The notes under the pieces were generated by a model. That model saw only the letters and a program-made list of their open reading frames with translations. It did not search any database and was not told where the DNA came from. The translations under genes and the position numbers were made by a program. Of a DNA stretch of 64,000 nt, positions 1 through 8,238 are shown piece by piece (positions within the stretch are counted from its first letter, which is position 1; each line of letters starts with the position of its first letter). Source of the stretch: Sphingobium fuliginis. GTDB taxonomy: Bacteria > Pseudomonadota > Alphaproteobacteria > Sphingomonadales > Sphingomonadaceae. Where the stretch lies: positions 171,087-235,086 of the forward strand of contig NZ_SEON01000008.1 of assembly GCF_004152845.1 (NCBI RefSeq). The letters are read 5' to 3'.

Positions 1-2
1 AC

Positions 3-536
3 GTCGTGACCTATGCCTCGGGCGTGGAGTTTCTCAAGGAGGCGAAGTCGGCGGCCGTCGGCTGCGTCATCCTTGACGTGCGCATGCCCGAGATGGACGG
101 TCTCGAGGTTCAGGCCGCCATGGCAGCACGCGGGGTCAACATGCCGGTCATCGTCCTGACCGGCCATGGCGACGTGTCGGTTGCGGTGCAGGCCATGAAA
201 GGCGGCGCGGTCGACTTTCTCGAGAAGCCCTTCGAGAAAGCGGCCCTGCTCGGCGCCGTCAGCCGCGCGTTCGCGCGTCTCGACGATGTCGACTTTCGCA
301 CTCTGGAAACCTCTGAAGCCGGCGTGCGGGTCGCTGCACTGACGCCCCGGGAGCGTGAAGTGCTGGAAGGGCTGGCGAACGGCCTGCCCAATAAGACGAT
401 CGCCTATGACCTGGGCTGTTCATCGCGAACGGTCGAGGTCCATCGCGCGAGCCTGATGGCCAAGCTCGAGGTCCGCAATTTGTCCGAAGCCCTGCGGATC
501 GCCTTTGCCGCGGGCATGGGCCGCAAGCCGAAGTGA
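3..536 (+). CDS. FixJ-family two-component response regulator, 5' end outside window
   Basis: The reading frame is open from the first bases of the window, so the gene starts upstream. What remains is most of a receiver domain followed by a LuxR/FixJ DNA-binding domain. The phospho-acceptor Asp lies in ILDVRMPEMDG, the conserved Thr in VLTGHGD and the Lys in FLEKPF. The output domain begins at LTPREREVLEGLANG and ends with the recognition helix region SSRTVEVHRASLM. The acidic pocket at the start of the receiver is missing from view. FixJ-type regulators are activated by a sensor kinase that is not in the window. The gene lies just upstream of another receiver protein, 36 bp away on the same strand, so the two are probably cotranscribed. 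The target genes cannot be read from the sequence. Confidence 0.9.
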   Translation, partial: VVTYASGVEFLKEAKSAAVGCVILDVRMPEMDGLEVQAAMAARGVNMPVIVLTGHGDVSVAVQAMKGGAVDFLEKPFEKAALLGAVSRAFARLDDVDFRTLETSEAGVRVAALTPREREVLEGLANGLPNKTIAYDLGCSSRTVEVHRASLMAKLEVRNLSEALRIAFAAGMGRKPK

Positions 537-572
537 CTGCGACCTCTACGTAGCGACGGGACGAGGCGCGAT

Positions 573-1025
573 ATGCGATCGATGGTGCAATCGTCACACG
601 GGTGTCCGCTTCTCGCAATGCCATCGGTCCGTTCCACTCAGCATGATGGCAGATACACCATCCTCGTCTCCGACGACGATCCCGGCGTGCGGCGTGGCCT
701 CCAGCTGCTGCTGAGATCGCGCGGCTATGCCGTGTGGGGATATACGACCGGCCACGCGCTGTTGGCCGACCCCCGCGCGAAGGAGGCAGACTGCGTCATC
801 CTCGACTATCGCATGCCCGACATCGACGGATTCGCGATGCTGCGTCACCTTCGCGAGATCGGATGGTCGGGACGCGCCATCATGATCTCAGGCTTTCACG
901 ACACGCTGCTGGCCTGGCGGGCCGCCGAGGCGGGCTTCGATCACGTTCTCGCAAAGCCTTTGATCGGCAGGGCTTTGCTCGATGCGTTGGACCGGCACCG
1001 CGCCGAGGTTCTGCGAAAGCATTGA
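573..1025 (+). CDS. Stand-alone receiver-domain response regulator
   Basis: This 150-residue protein is a single CheY-like receiver. It shows the acidic pair in ILVSDDDPG near residue 30, the phospho-acceptor Asp in VILDYRMPDIDG near residue 75 and the conserved Lys in VLAKPL near residue 130. No output domain follows. The first 25 residues are not part of the fold. The start at 573 has GAGG six bases upstream; a second ATG at 618 would give a shorter protein. It follows the FixJ-type regulator by 36 bp. Single-domain receivers in such pairs often act as phosphate sinks or in a relay, but that role is an inference here. Confidence 0.85.
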   Translation: MRSMVQSSHGCPLLAMPSVRSTQHDGRYTILVSDDDPGVRRGLQLLLRSRGYAVWGYTTGHALLADPRAKEADCVILDYRMPDIDGFAMLRHLREIGWSGRAIMISGFHDTLLAWRAAEAGFDHVLAKPLIGRALLDALDRHRAEVLRKH

Positions 1026-1087
1026 GTTATGGCGGCCGGCCCCCGGCAGCCTCAGCCCGGCGCGATGTGGAAAGCCGATCTGCGCCG

Positions 1088-1483
1088 TCAAAGCCAGTGG
1101 CTACGTTTGAACCGGATGTAGAGCCCAATGCAGACCGCAGCGATGACGCCGAGGATGACGAAATATCCCCATTGCGTCTTCAGTTCGGGCATATTCTCGA
1201 AATTCATGCCGTAGATTCCGGCAATCGCGGTAGGCACCGCGAGGATCGCGGCCCAGGCGGCAAGCTGACGCGTGATCGCACCCTGGCGCTGCTGTTCGAG
1301 CAGGTGACTCGCCTCGAACACCGAGATCAGGATGTCGCGGATGCCGGTGATGGCGCTCTCAACCCTGAGCATGTGATCGAGCAAATCACGGAAATAGGGT
1401 TTCCTTCTCACGATCTGGCTTTTGAGCCATTCGAGCATGGAATCTTTTGCCATCATGGGCGTCGTCGTCGCTCTCGGCAGCAT
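1088..1483 (-). pseudogene. corA: CorA-type magnesium/metal channel, C-terminal fragment
   Basis: The last hundred or so residues match the end of CorA/ZntB-like channels: a stalk helix (HMLRVESAITGIRDIL), a first membrane helix that closes with the diagnostic YGMNFENMP loop, and a second membrane helix ending in a basic tail. Intact CorA proteins have about 320 residues; this open frame has 131, and its first twenty or so look unrelated. The large cytoplasmic funnel domain is missing. This is a 3' remnant left by recombination at roughly 1430-1480. It is not expected to form a channel by itself. Confidence 0.8.
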
Positions 1484-1803
1484 CGTCTACCGGGCCAGCA
1501 TCCGCCGGTCATCAACGTAGGGGTCACGACGGTGGAGCGAGCGGTCGGCTCTTCAAGCCCAACGCGATCGGCTCATTTCTCGCTCACCAGTCGTGAACTA
1601 ACGGCAAATTTGTCAGAATTTGAGGGTGAAAGTGATTTATGGCCCTCATTTTTGTTTCAAGCAGCGCCTGCCGAATGCATCTCTGCGATTGATGTCTTCT
1701 GCAAAAGCTTGTTGGCATCGGATGCTCGCTGATCACACCTAACCCGTAATCGTGCCTCTGGCTGACATACCCGACAAACGTATAAGCTCGCCATGCGCGG
1801 GCG
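1484..1803. other. Gene-free stretch between CorA fragment and toxin gene
   Basis: I see no convincing gene here. The only longer open frames are low-complexity shadows without start signals. The stretch is more AT-rich than its surroundings around 1600-1700. It probably holds the recombination junction that removed the 5' part of corA. No inverted repeat or duplicated flank could be recognised. Confidence 0.5.
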
Positions 1804-2085
1804 TCACCAACCCAATTCCGCGTGCGATCCCAAGCGCACAAGCTGCAAGGTGTCGTCATCGGGCTTGCGGTAAATCAGCACGAGGTCGGGCTTTATGTGG
1901 CAATCGCGATGGTCGCGCCAGTCGCCGGTCAGCGCATGGTCGCGGTGGCGCGGTTCAAGCGGCTCGTCGGATGCCATCGCCTCGATGATCGGGATCAGGT
2001 CAGCGTCCAGCGTCTTGGCGTGCTGCCCCTTCTTCTCCCGCTTGTAGTCGCGCTTGAACCGCCCGAAGCGTTCAATCGTCCGCAT
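1804..2085 (-). CDS. yafQ: YafQ-family mRNA interferase toxin (RelE/ParE superfamily)
   Basis: The 93-residue protein has the YafQ pattern: a basic N-terminal helix (RFKRDYKREKK), the segment LTGDWRDHRDCHIKPDLVLIY in the beta-sheet core, and the C-terminal block LVRLGSHAELGW that holds the catalytic His region. The family cleaves mRNA in the ribosomal A site. The start overlaps the end of the antitoxin gene by 14 bp, which is the normal arrangement for a dinJ-yafQ operon. All expected core motifs are present, so the toxin appears intact. It may serve as an addiction module for the mobile region it sits in. Confidence 0.93.
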   Translation of the reverse strand: MRTIERFGRFKRDYKREKKGQHAKTLDADLIPIIEAMASDEPLEPRHRDHALTGDWRDHRDCHIKPDLVLIYRKPDDDTLQLVRLGSHAELGW

Positions 2086-2335
2086 TGAGGTCGGCCATCA
2101 GGTCGACCACCGTGGCGAACCGCTTGCCCTTTCCCTCGCGCGCTTCCTTCATGGCCTCGATCGTCTCGGCATTGGGCACCAGCGGTTCAAACGGCAAGGC
2201 CTTGTCGCGGGCAACGCGGGTCAGCATCAGGCGCACGGCATCGGAGACGGTCAGCCCCATAGCAGCCAGCACGGTCGCGGCTTCCTCCTTCACCGCTCCG
2301 TCGATCCGGGTCTGCACAAGAGCGTTTGCGGCCAT
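2072..2335 (-). CDS. dinJ: RelB/DinJ-family antitoxin
   Basis: The protein is 87 residues. The N-terminal ribbon-helix-helix segment (ALVQTRIDGAVKEEA, then LGLTVSDAVR-like sequence MGLTVSDAVRLML) is typical of DinJ/RelB, and the C-terminal half would wrap the toxin. I chose the ATG at 2335 because AAGGAAA lies about six bases upstream and because the DinJ homology starts there; the frame is open a further 17 codons upstream. It precedes and overlaps yafQ. Antitoxins of this family repress their own promoter, which should lie in 2336-2386. Confidence 0.92.
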   Translation of the reverse strand: MAANALVQTRIDGAVKEEAATVLAAMGLTVSDAVRLMLTRVARDKALPFEPLVPNAETIEAMKEAREGKGKRFATVVDLMADLNADD

Positions 2336-2386
2336 GTCGATTTCCTTTCTGCATGACGATGTAATGCAAGCGAACGCAAAGTGCAA

Positions 2387-2458
2387 TCAGGCAAAGCCCC
2401 GGCTATCGACATGGCGACCGGGCTTCGCGTTTTTCACCTTCAATGCTGTGAGTGCCAT
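2387..2458 (-). pseudogene. Remnant of a P4-type tyrosine integrase N-terminus
   Basis: A short frame begins MALTALKVKNAKPGR, the start of the arm-binding (DUF4102) domain of P4-like site-specific integrases, which usually run to about 400 residues. After 23 codons the frame stops and the rest of the integrase is absent; the dinJ promoter region follows directly. It is a fossil of an integrated element. Integrases of this class commonly use a tRNA gene as target, but no tRNA 3' end is visible nearby. Confidence 0.6.
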
Positions 2459-2719
2459 CGGTTCGGGGCCCTGATCGGGAATGTTGGGGCCGTTCTCACA
2501 CTTTCGGTGGGCAAACGGTCCCACAATCGTTCCCACATTTTGGGCCAAATTCAGGCAAATCAGGGAGACGACCGCGAACAACTTACAAGACAAATCGTTG
2601 ATTTTTCAGTGTAGGTAGGGGTAGGGACGCCATCAGCTCGCTTGACACAAGGTTCTACACTCGACAGCGGGGTCCTCTACCACCGGGCAATTCTGCAGGA
2701 TGCTGCAAACCGCGCGATA

Positions 2720-3157
2720 TCAATGGCGGGCGAAAATTCGCTGACCGGCGCTGCCGAAGGCCACCACCGTATAGGGTTGGCGGGCAGCGCCTGCCACTTC
2801 CATGCCCTCCGAACCGATCGGCATCCCCGCAACCGCAATGCCTTTGACGCCCGCAGGACGGGTCGCCAGCAAGCGCTTGACGTCGGATATCGGGACATGG
2901 CCCTCGATCATATAGCCATCGACGATCGCGCTGTGGCAAGATGCCAGCGTCCGGGGCATGCCGGCCTTGCGCTGAAGCTCGCTGCGCGACGCATCGTCAC
3001 GCATGACGACCTTGCGTCCCAGCTTCGCGCGCACGGCCTGCGCCCACTTCTCGCAACATCCACATCCCGGATCCCGGTGGACGACGATATCAATGGCCGC
3101 AAGCGCTACGCCGGGCATGGCGAGGAACAGCAAGGCGACGAATAGGCGGGTCTTCAT
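2720..3157 (-). CDS. DUF411 periplasmic metal-binding protein
   Basis: The 145-residue protein has a signal peptide (MKTRLFVALLFLAMPGVALA) and the DUF411 core. The family motif DPGCGCCEKWAQ near residue 30 gives a thioredoxin-like CxCC metal site, and the later block GMPRTLASCHSAIVDGYMIEGHVP carries the conserved Cys-His and GHVP elements, followed by GIAVAGMPIGSEGME. DUF411 proteins are frequently found with copper resistance genes and are thought to bind copper or silver in the periplasm. The start at 3157 has GGGAG upstream. It is the last gene of the minus-strand cop run, 79 bp after the MFS gene. Confidence 0.9.
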   Translation of the reverse strand: MKTRLFVALLFLAMPGVALAAIDIVVHRDPGCGCCEKWAQAVRAKLGRKVVMRDDASRSELQRKAGMPRTLASCHSAIVDGYMIEGHVPISDVKRLLATRPAGVKGIAVAGMPIGSEGMEVAGAARQPYTVVAFGSAGQRIFARH

Positions 3158-3236
3158 GAAATGACTCCCGGAAGAACGATAAGCATGGGGCAGAGGCCCC
3201 TTCTTTTCTATACGCATCAATGCGCCCCTCCCCTCA

Positions 3237-4478
3237 TCACGCAGATGATTTTACGATGGCGGGCGGCCTCCAGGCTAGCGGCAGGGACACAAGCAGCGCT
3301 AGCGATAGACCACCAATCCCCCACAGAACGAGCGGCTGCGCCCCGGGAGCGACGATGGCTATCGCCAGCGGCGCGAGCGCCTGCCCGATGCTGGCGGCGG
3401 AATGCTGGAAACCGAGCTTCACGCCTGAAGGAGCCCCGCCGCCGCTGATCCAGAAGCTGGTGACCAATCGAAGGGTTGCCGAGCTCCAGCCGGCAGCAAC
3501 GATGATCCCACTGAGCTCGGCCATACTCGCGGCGACAGGAAACATGAAAAGTGCCACAGCCAGCAGGCCCAGCGTCAATCCGGCAAGCCGCCTCGGCACA
3601 GTGACCAGCCAATCCAGCTTTGCATGGAAGATCTGTGCCGCCAGCATGCCCAATCCGCAGAGACTGAGCATCCAGGCGATCTCTTCGCGGCTCAGCGAAA
3701 TGGCGCTCCGCGTCACCAGGAGATTGACATGCATCGCCGCCAGCCCGCCGCCCGCGACGATCGTGATAAAAAGCAGGATCAACGTCGCGCCGAGCGTAGG
3801 CGCGGGCAGGTCTCCGCCATCGATGCAAGGTGCACACCAGCGCGGCAGACGCACGGCGCAAAGCGCCGCCCCGACGGCACCGATGCCGAGAGCGAGGATC
3901 ATGAGGGGAGCGCGGGGCAGGATCGCGGCCGAGACCTCCGCCACCAGCGGACCGGCGAGATCGCCCAGAAACACGAAGGCGGTCAGCCAGGTGAAGCGGC
4001 GCGCCTGGTCCGCGCGCCCGCTTGCGGCAAAGCTCGCGCAGAGCAAGCCCAACGGTATGATGGCGGCCGACGCCATCCCCGCCACCAGACGCAATGCATA
4101 AAGCTCAGGCAACCCGACGAGGCCGATCGGCGCGGTCACCAGCGCGAGGATGACCAGCGCTGCGCGCAACATCGCCCGATAGTCGACCCGGTCCGCGATC
4201 CAGCCCCAGAGCGGCGCCGCCAGCAAGGCTGCCAGGGGATGGACCGCAGTCAGGCTCGCGACGTGAAAATCATGAGCGCTTGACGATAGCGCGCCACGAG
4301 CCGGGTCGACCAGTGCCGGAAGGAAGGCGAGAATGGCCGTCTGTCCCGCCGACGCCGCAGCCGCCGCGAGCAACAAGACGAAAAAGGAGGCCGGCCAGCG
4401 ACCGTTGGCTTGCGATCCAGCCTTGTCACGCGGCGCGTTCGCGGTCGATCCCTCGAGTGGCCATCCGCGGATCACCAC
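3237..4478 (-). CDS. Major facilitator superfamily transporter
   Basis: The 413-residue protein has about twelve hydrophobic helices and the MFS loop 2-3 signature in the form GWIADRVDYRAML. It starts with GTG and overlaps the end of copB by seven bases, so it is translationally coupled to the copper operon. The substrate cannot be told from the sequence. Its position between copB and the DUF411 gene suggests a role in copper handling, perhaps movement of copper or a copper ligand across the inner membrane. A generic drug exporter is the alternative. Confidence 0.85.
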   Translation of the reverse strand: MVIRGWPLEGSTANAPRDKAGSQANGRWPASFFVLLLAAAAASAGQTAILAFLPALVDPARGALSSSAHDFHVASLTAVHPLAALLAAPLWGWIADRVDYRAMLRAALVILALVTAPIGLVGLPELYALRLVAGMASAAIIPLGLLCASFAASGRADQARRFTWLTAFVFLGDLAGPLVAEVSAAILPRAPLMILALGIGAVGAALCAVRLPRWCAPCIDGGDLPAPTLGATLILLFITIVAGGGLAAMHVNLLVTRSAISLSREEIAWMLSLCGLGMLAAQIFHAKLDWLVTVPRRLAGLTLGLLAVALFMFPVAASMAELSGIIVAAGWSSATLRLVTSFWISGGGAPSGVKLGFQHSAASIGQALAPLAIAIVAPGAQPLVLWGIGGLSLALLVSLPLAWRPPAIVKSSA

Positions 4479-5458
4479 CAGGCGCGCAAGCCGATCACCA
4501 GCCTGTGTTCGGAAGGCCCTTCCCTGCGCAGGCGACGGAAATCGGCCGTGCCGTCAAATGCGCGCTCCCAGACGAAGCCGATATAGGGCGCGAACTTGCG
4601 CGACACCTCGTAGCGCAACCGTCCGCTCAGCTCGACATTGCTGAAGCCGCTGCCGAGCTGCCGATCGCTCGACCGCTTCGAATAGATATTGGTTTCCACC
4701 TGCGGCGTAAGGATCAACCGATTGGTGAACAGGACCTCATAGGAGGCCTTGGCGCGCGCCGCGAGACGCCCATCGGTTCCTACATAGCCGGTGAGCTGGA
4801 CGTCGAACCAATAGGGCGCCAGTCCCTCGACGCCGGCGGCGAGCCAGGTGGTCGCACCCTTGCCGAGATCCTGCCTGACCCCGAGCAGCGTGCCCCAGAA
4901 CGGGTTCTTGCTGTGCCACCACAGCGCCTCGACGCTGCTCTCCGGATCGAGACGTTGGTCGCGGGAGTTCTTGAGCCCCTGGCTGCGCAGCCAGAGCTTG
5001 TCATTGTCCTGACCCTTGGTGACGAGCACGGTCCAGCCCACGCCCTGACCCTCGTTGCCGCTGGTGAACTCGAGCTCATCCACAAGTATCTTGGGGATCG
5101 AGAGCTTGTCGGCCATCTCATAGCCCGGCAGCGTCGAGTTGCGATAGCCGTCGGCATAATCGTCCGAGTTGCGCGCGTCCGGCGGGGCCTTGCCACCCTG
5201 CATCGAGCCCATGTCCATCGTGGCGCCGTTACCGGACGCCTTCGTGTCGGTCATATCCATGCCCGGCATGTCCATGCCCGCATGCTCCTGAGAGCCTTGC
5301 GCGGAAGGTGAGTTTGGATCGGGAGTGGCCGTTTGGGCAGGGGTGGCGGCGGGCGACGGGGGCAAGGCATCCTGCGCGAGGGCGGGAGCCGTGATCGCCG
5401 GCGCCAGGAAGAGGGCAACGCCAAGAGCAATGCCGCGCGAGGGGATAATCCGGATCAT
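4472..5458 (-). CDS. copB: Copper resistance outer-membrane protein CopB
   Basis: The protein is 328 residues. A signal peptide ends at PALAQ, then comes a Met-rich linker with MDMPGMDMTD and MDMGSMQGG repeats that resemble the methionine copper-binding motifs of CopB/PcoB. The remainder is the CopB beta-barrel domain, with the typical stretches VDELEFTSGNEGQG, LRYEVSRKFAPYIGFVWER and the terminal aromatic RAWW expected of outer-membrane proteins. The start at 5458 overlaps the copA stop by ATGA. CopB is believed to sequester or move copper at the outer membrane alongside periplasmic CopA. Confidence 0.95.
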   Translation of the reverse strand: MIRIIPSRGIALGVALFLAPAITAPALAQDALPPSPAATPAQTATPDPNSPSAQGSQEHAGMDMPGMDMTDTKASGNGATMDMGSMQGGKAPPDARNSDDYADGYRNSTLPGYEMADKLSIPKILVDELEFTSGNEGQGVGWTVLVTKGQDNDKLWLRSQGLKNSRDQRLDPESSVEALWWHSKNPFWGTLLGVRQDLGKGATTWLAAGVEGLAPYWFDVQLTGYVGTDGRLAARAKASYEVLFTNRLILTPQVETNIYSKRSSDRQLGSGFSNVELSGRLRYEVSRKFAPYIGFVWERAFDGTADFRRLRREGPSEHRLVIGLRAWW

Positions 5459-7161
5459 GCGACCACCACCTCCCGGAACATGCCGGCCGCCATGTGATAG
5501 AGCAGATGGCAGTGGAAGGCCCATCGGCCCATGGCGTCGGCGGTGACGCGGAAGCTCACCCGCTGGGCGGGCTGGACCACGACCGTATGCTTGCGGACCT
5601 GGAAGGCGCCGTCCGGGCCTTCGACATCGCTCCACATGCCGTGCAGATGCATCGGATGCGCCATCATCGTGTCGTTGACGAAGGTGACGCGCAGCCGCTC
5701 GTTCGGCTTGAAATGCAGCGGCCGGGAATCGTTGAGCTTGATGCCGTCGAGCGACCAGATGAACCGTTCCATATTGCCCGTCAGATGCAGCTCGATGTCG
5801 CGCTCGGGCTCGCGCGGGTCGGGATCGCCGCCCGGCGTGCGCAGATCGGCCAGCGTCAGCACGCGCCAGCCGCGCCCGCGCAGCCCGGCGCCGGGATCGT
5901 CCAGATTGGTGCGGGGATAGTCGACGCGCATGTCGGTATTGGCGCCATATTCGGTGCGGGCGTGCTGTGCCCTGGCCGGCATCTCGGTCATGCCGTGCCC
6001 GGCATGCGCGTCGCCTCCCATTGCGCCCATCGTCGCCATCGCGCCCATCATGTCGACCGGCTCGAGCCAGGTCCGGGCATCGAGCGGCGGCACGGCTGCC
6101 GCCATGCCCGGAGCCGGTGCGATCGTGCCGCGGGCATAGCCGCTCCGATCGATCGCCTGCGCGAAGATGGTGCGGGCGCCGCCCTCGGGCATGGTGAACT
6201 CGACGTCATAGGTCTCGCCCGGGCCGATCCGGAATTCCTCGACCGTGACCGGCTCGACCGGCTGCCCGTCGGCCGATACGACCGTCAGCTCGACCCCCGG
6301 GATCCGCACGTCGAAGAACGTCGCCGTCCCCGCGCCGACGAAGCGCAGGCGCACGCGTTCGCCGGGCGCGGCGATACCGGTCCAGTTGCCGGCGGGCGGC
6401 GCGCCGTTCATCAGATAGGTGTAGGTCGCGGCAGAGACATCGCTGTAGTCGGTCGGGTTCATCCGCGAGCTGTTCCACATCCGCCGCCGCTCGAGCGCCT
6501 TCCCAAGGCCCATGGCGCCGACATCCTTGAGGAAGTCGCCGGCTGTCGGCTGCGCAAAATTATAGTAGCTGCTCTGCTTCTTGAGATTGAGGAAGATCTG
6601 CAGCGGCGGCTCGTCCGACCAGTCGCTGAGCACGATGCAATAGTCGCGATCGGGCGCCCGCGCCGCCGGCGCCTGTTTCGGCTCCACGATGATCGCTCCA
6701 TAGAGTCCCGTCTGCTCGGCGAGCGTGTGAGCGTGATACCAGTAGGTTCCGCTCTGGCGGACCTCGAAGCGATAGGTGAAGGTCTCGCCCGGCGCGATGC
6801 CGGCAAAGCTGATGCCGGGCACGCCGTCCATCTCCGCCGGCACGATGATGCCGTGCCAATGGATGCTCGACATCTCCTTGAGGCCGTTGCGCACACGGAG
6901 CGTGACCGTGTCGCCTTCGCGCAGGCGCAGGACCGGCGCGGGCACGCTGCCGTTCACGGCGGTCGCGATACGGCGTTTGCCGGTGAAGTTGACTGGCAGC
7001 TCGGCGATCTCGAGGTCGAACTCGGTCCCGCTAAGCTCGGCGGGCGAGACTGGGGCGGATCGCGCGAGAAGCGCCGGGGCGAAGCCGGCAACCGCGCCGC
7101 CGATCGCCAGCCCCTGGACGAAACGGCGCCGTGCGATCGGCCGGATATGTAAGGGAGACAT
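5455..7161 (-). CDS. copA: CopA/PcoA-type multicopper oxidase
   Basis: The 568-residue protein begins with a Tat signal (RRRFVQGLAIGG). Three cupredoxin domains follow. Copper ligands are visible in IHWHGI, WYHAHT, HPMHLHG near residue 510 and the C-terminal type 1/type 3 site HCHLLYHMAAGM. A Met/His-rich segment (MMGAMATMGAMGGDAHAGHG) lies in the middle, as in plasmid PcoA and chromosomal CopA proteins, and is thought to bind Cu(I). The enzyme oxidises Cu(I) in the periplasm. The ATG at 7161 has GGGAG upstream. It is 25 bp downstream of the alcohol dehydrogenase gene and coupled to copB. Confidence 0.97.
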   Translation of the reverse strand: MSPLHIRPIARRRFVQGLAIGGAVAGFAPALLARSAPVSPAELSGTEFDLEIAELPVNFTGKRRIATAVNGSVPAPVLRLREGDTVTLRVRNGLKEMSSIHWHGIIVPAEMDGVPGISFAGIAPGETFTYRFEVRQSGTYWYHAHTLAEQTGLYGAIIVEPKQAPAARAPDRDYCIVLSDWSDEPPLQIFLNLKKQSSYYNFAQPTAGDFLKDVGAMGLGKALERRRMWNSSRMNPTDYSDVSAATYTYLMNGAPPAGNWTGIAAPGERVRLRFVGAGTATFFDVRIPGVELTVVSADGQPVEPVTVEEFRIGPGETYDVEFTMPEGGARTIFAQAIDRSGYARGTIAPAPGMAAAVPPLDARTWLEPVDMMGAMATMGAMGGDAHAGHGMTEMPARAQHARTEYGANTDMRVDYPRTNLDDPGAGLRGRGWRVLTLADLRTPGGDPDPREPERDIELHLTGNMERFIWSLDGIKLNDSRPLHFKPNERLRVTFVNDTMMAHPMHLHGMWSDVEGPDGAFQVRKHTVVVQPAQRVSFRVTADAMGRWAFHCHLLYHMAAGMFREVVVA

Positions 7162-7186
7162 GAACTGTACTTTCGCGAAGTCGGGT

Positions 7187-8212
7187 TCAGGCGAGGTCGA
7201 GGACGATCCGGCCCTCGATGTCGCCATGGTGCATGCGGGAGAAGACGTCGTTGATGTTCTCCAGCTTGTCTGCATGGACCGTGGCCTTGACCTTGCCGTC
7301 GCCGGCGAACGCCAGTGCCTCGAGCAGATCGAGCCGCGTGCCGACGATCGAGCCTCGCACGGTAATGCCGTTCAGCACGGTGTCGAAGATCGACAGCGGG
7401 AAGTCGCCCGGCGGCAGACCATTGAGCGCGACCGTGCCGCCGCGCCGGACCATGCCGAGCGCCTGCTGGAACGCCTTGGGCGAAACGGCGGTGACGAGCG
7501 CTCCGTGCGCGCCGCCTATCGCCTTCTTGAGCGCTGCCGAAGGGTCCTCGCTGTGCGCGTTGACCGTCAGTGTGGCGCCAAGGCGTGTAGCGAGGTCGAG
7601 CTTGCTATCGTCGATGTCGACCGCGGCCACATTGAGACCCATGGCACGGGCATATTGCACCGCCATGTGGCCGAGCCCGCCGATCCCTGAGACGACCACC
7701 CACTCGCCGGGTCGGGCCTCGGTGGCCTTCAATCCCTTGTAGACGGTGACGCCCGCGCAGAGGATCGGCGCAATGTCGAGGAAGTCGACATTGTCGGGAA
7801 GGTGACCAACATAGTTGGGATCGGCGAGGACATATTCGGCAAAGCTGCCATTGACCGAATAGCCGGTGTTCTGCTGTTCGTGGCAAAGCGTCTCCCAGCC
7901 ACCCAGGCAATGCACGCAATGCCCGCAGGCGGTGTAGAGCCAGGGCACGCCGACCCGGTCGCCTTCCTTCACATGGGTGACGCCCGCACCGACGGCGGCG
8001 ACATGCCCGACGCCTTCATGGCCAGGAATGAAGGGCGGGTTGGGTTTGACCGGCCAGTCCCCTTCTGCCGCGTGCAGGTCGGTATGGCACACGCCGGTTG
8101 CCGCAATCTTGACCAGGATCTGCCCGGGGCCGACCGTCGGGATCGGCGCGTCCTCGATGACCAGGGGCTTGCCGAATTCGCGGACGACCGCCGCCTTCAT
8201 GGTTTTCGCCAT
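7187..8212 (-). CDS. adhP: Zinc-dependent alcohol dehydrogenase (AdhP type)
   Basis: The 341-residue protein is a medium-chain dehydrogenase. The catalytic zinc ligands are in GVCHTDLH and GHEGVGHV, and the structural zinc lobe is [15 protein letters not shown]. The Rossmann motif is [14 protein letters not shown]. It oxidises primary alcohols to aldehydes with NAD, and the next gene upstream encodes an aldehyde dehydrogenase, so the two can act in sequence. AAAAGGAG precedes the start. The gene is 26 bp after the aldehyde dehydrogenase and 25 bp before copA. This implies cotranscription with the copper genes, which is unusual. Confidence 0.95.
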   Translation of the reverse strand: MAKTMKAAVVREFGKPLVIEDAPIPTVGPGQILVKIAATGVCHTDLHAAEGDWPVKPNPPFIPGHEGVGHVAAVGAGVTHVKEGDRVGVPWLYTACGHCVHCLGGWETLCHEQQNTGYSVNGSFAEYVLADPNYVGHLPDNVDFLDIAPILCAGVTVYKGLKATEARPGEWVVVSGIGGLGHMAVQYARAMGLNVAAVDIDDSKLDLATRLGATLTVNAHSEDPSAALKKAIGGAHGALVTAVSPKAFQQALGMVRRGGTVALNGLPPGDFPLSIFDTVLNGITVRGSIVGTRLDLLEALAFAGDGKVKATVHADKLENINDVFSRMHHGDIEGRIVLDLA

Positions 8213-8238
8213 GTCCGTTTCTCCTTTTGAGCGAGGGG

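Noticed and set aside
1584..1859. Minus-strand 91-codon frame between the CorA fragment and yafQ
   Set aside because: It overlaps yafQ, has no ribosome-binding site and no family resemblance.
2459..2719. Possible tRNA 3' end or att site next to the integrase remnant
   Set aside because: No cloverleaf, CCA-end or direct repeat could be found in this stretch.
5494..7152. A 552-codon open frame antisense to copA
   Set aside because: It is a GC-rich shadow of copA with high Arg/His/Asp content, no start signal and no recognisable domain.
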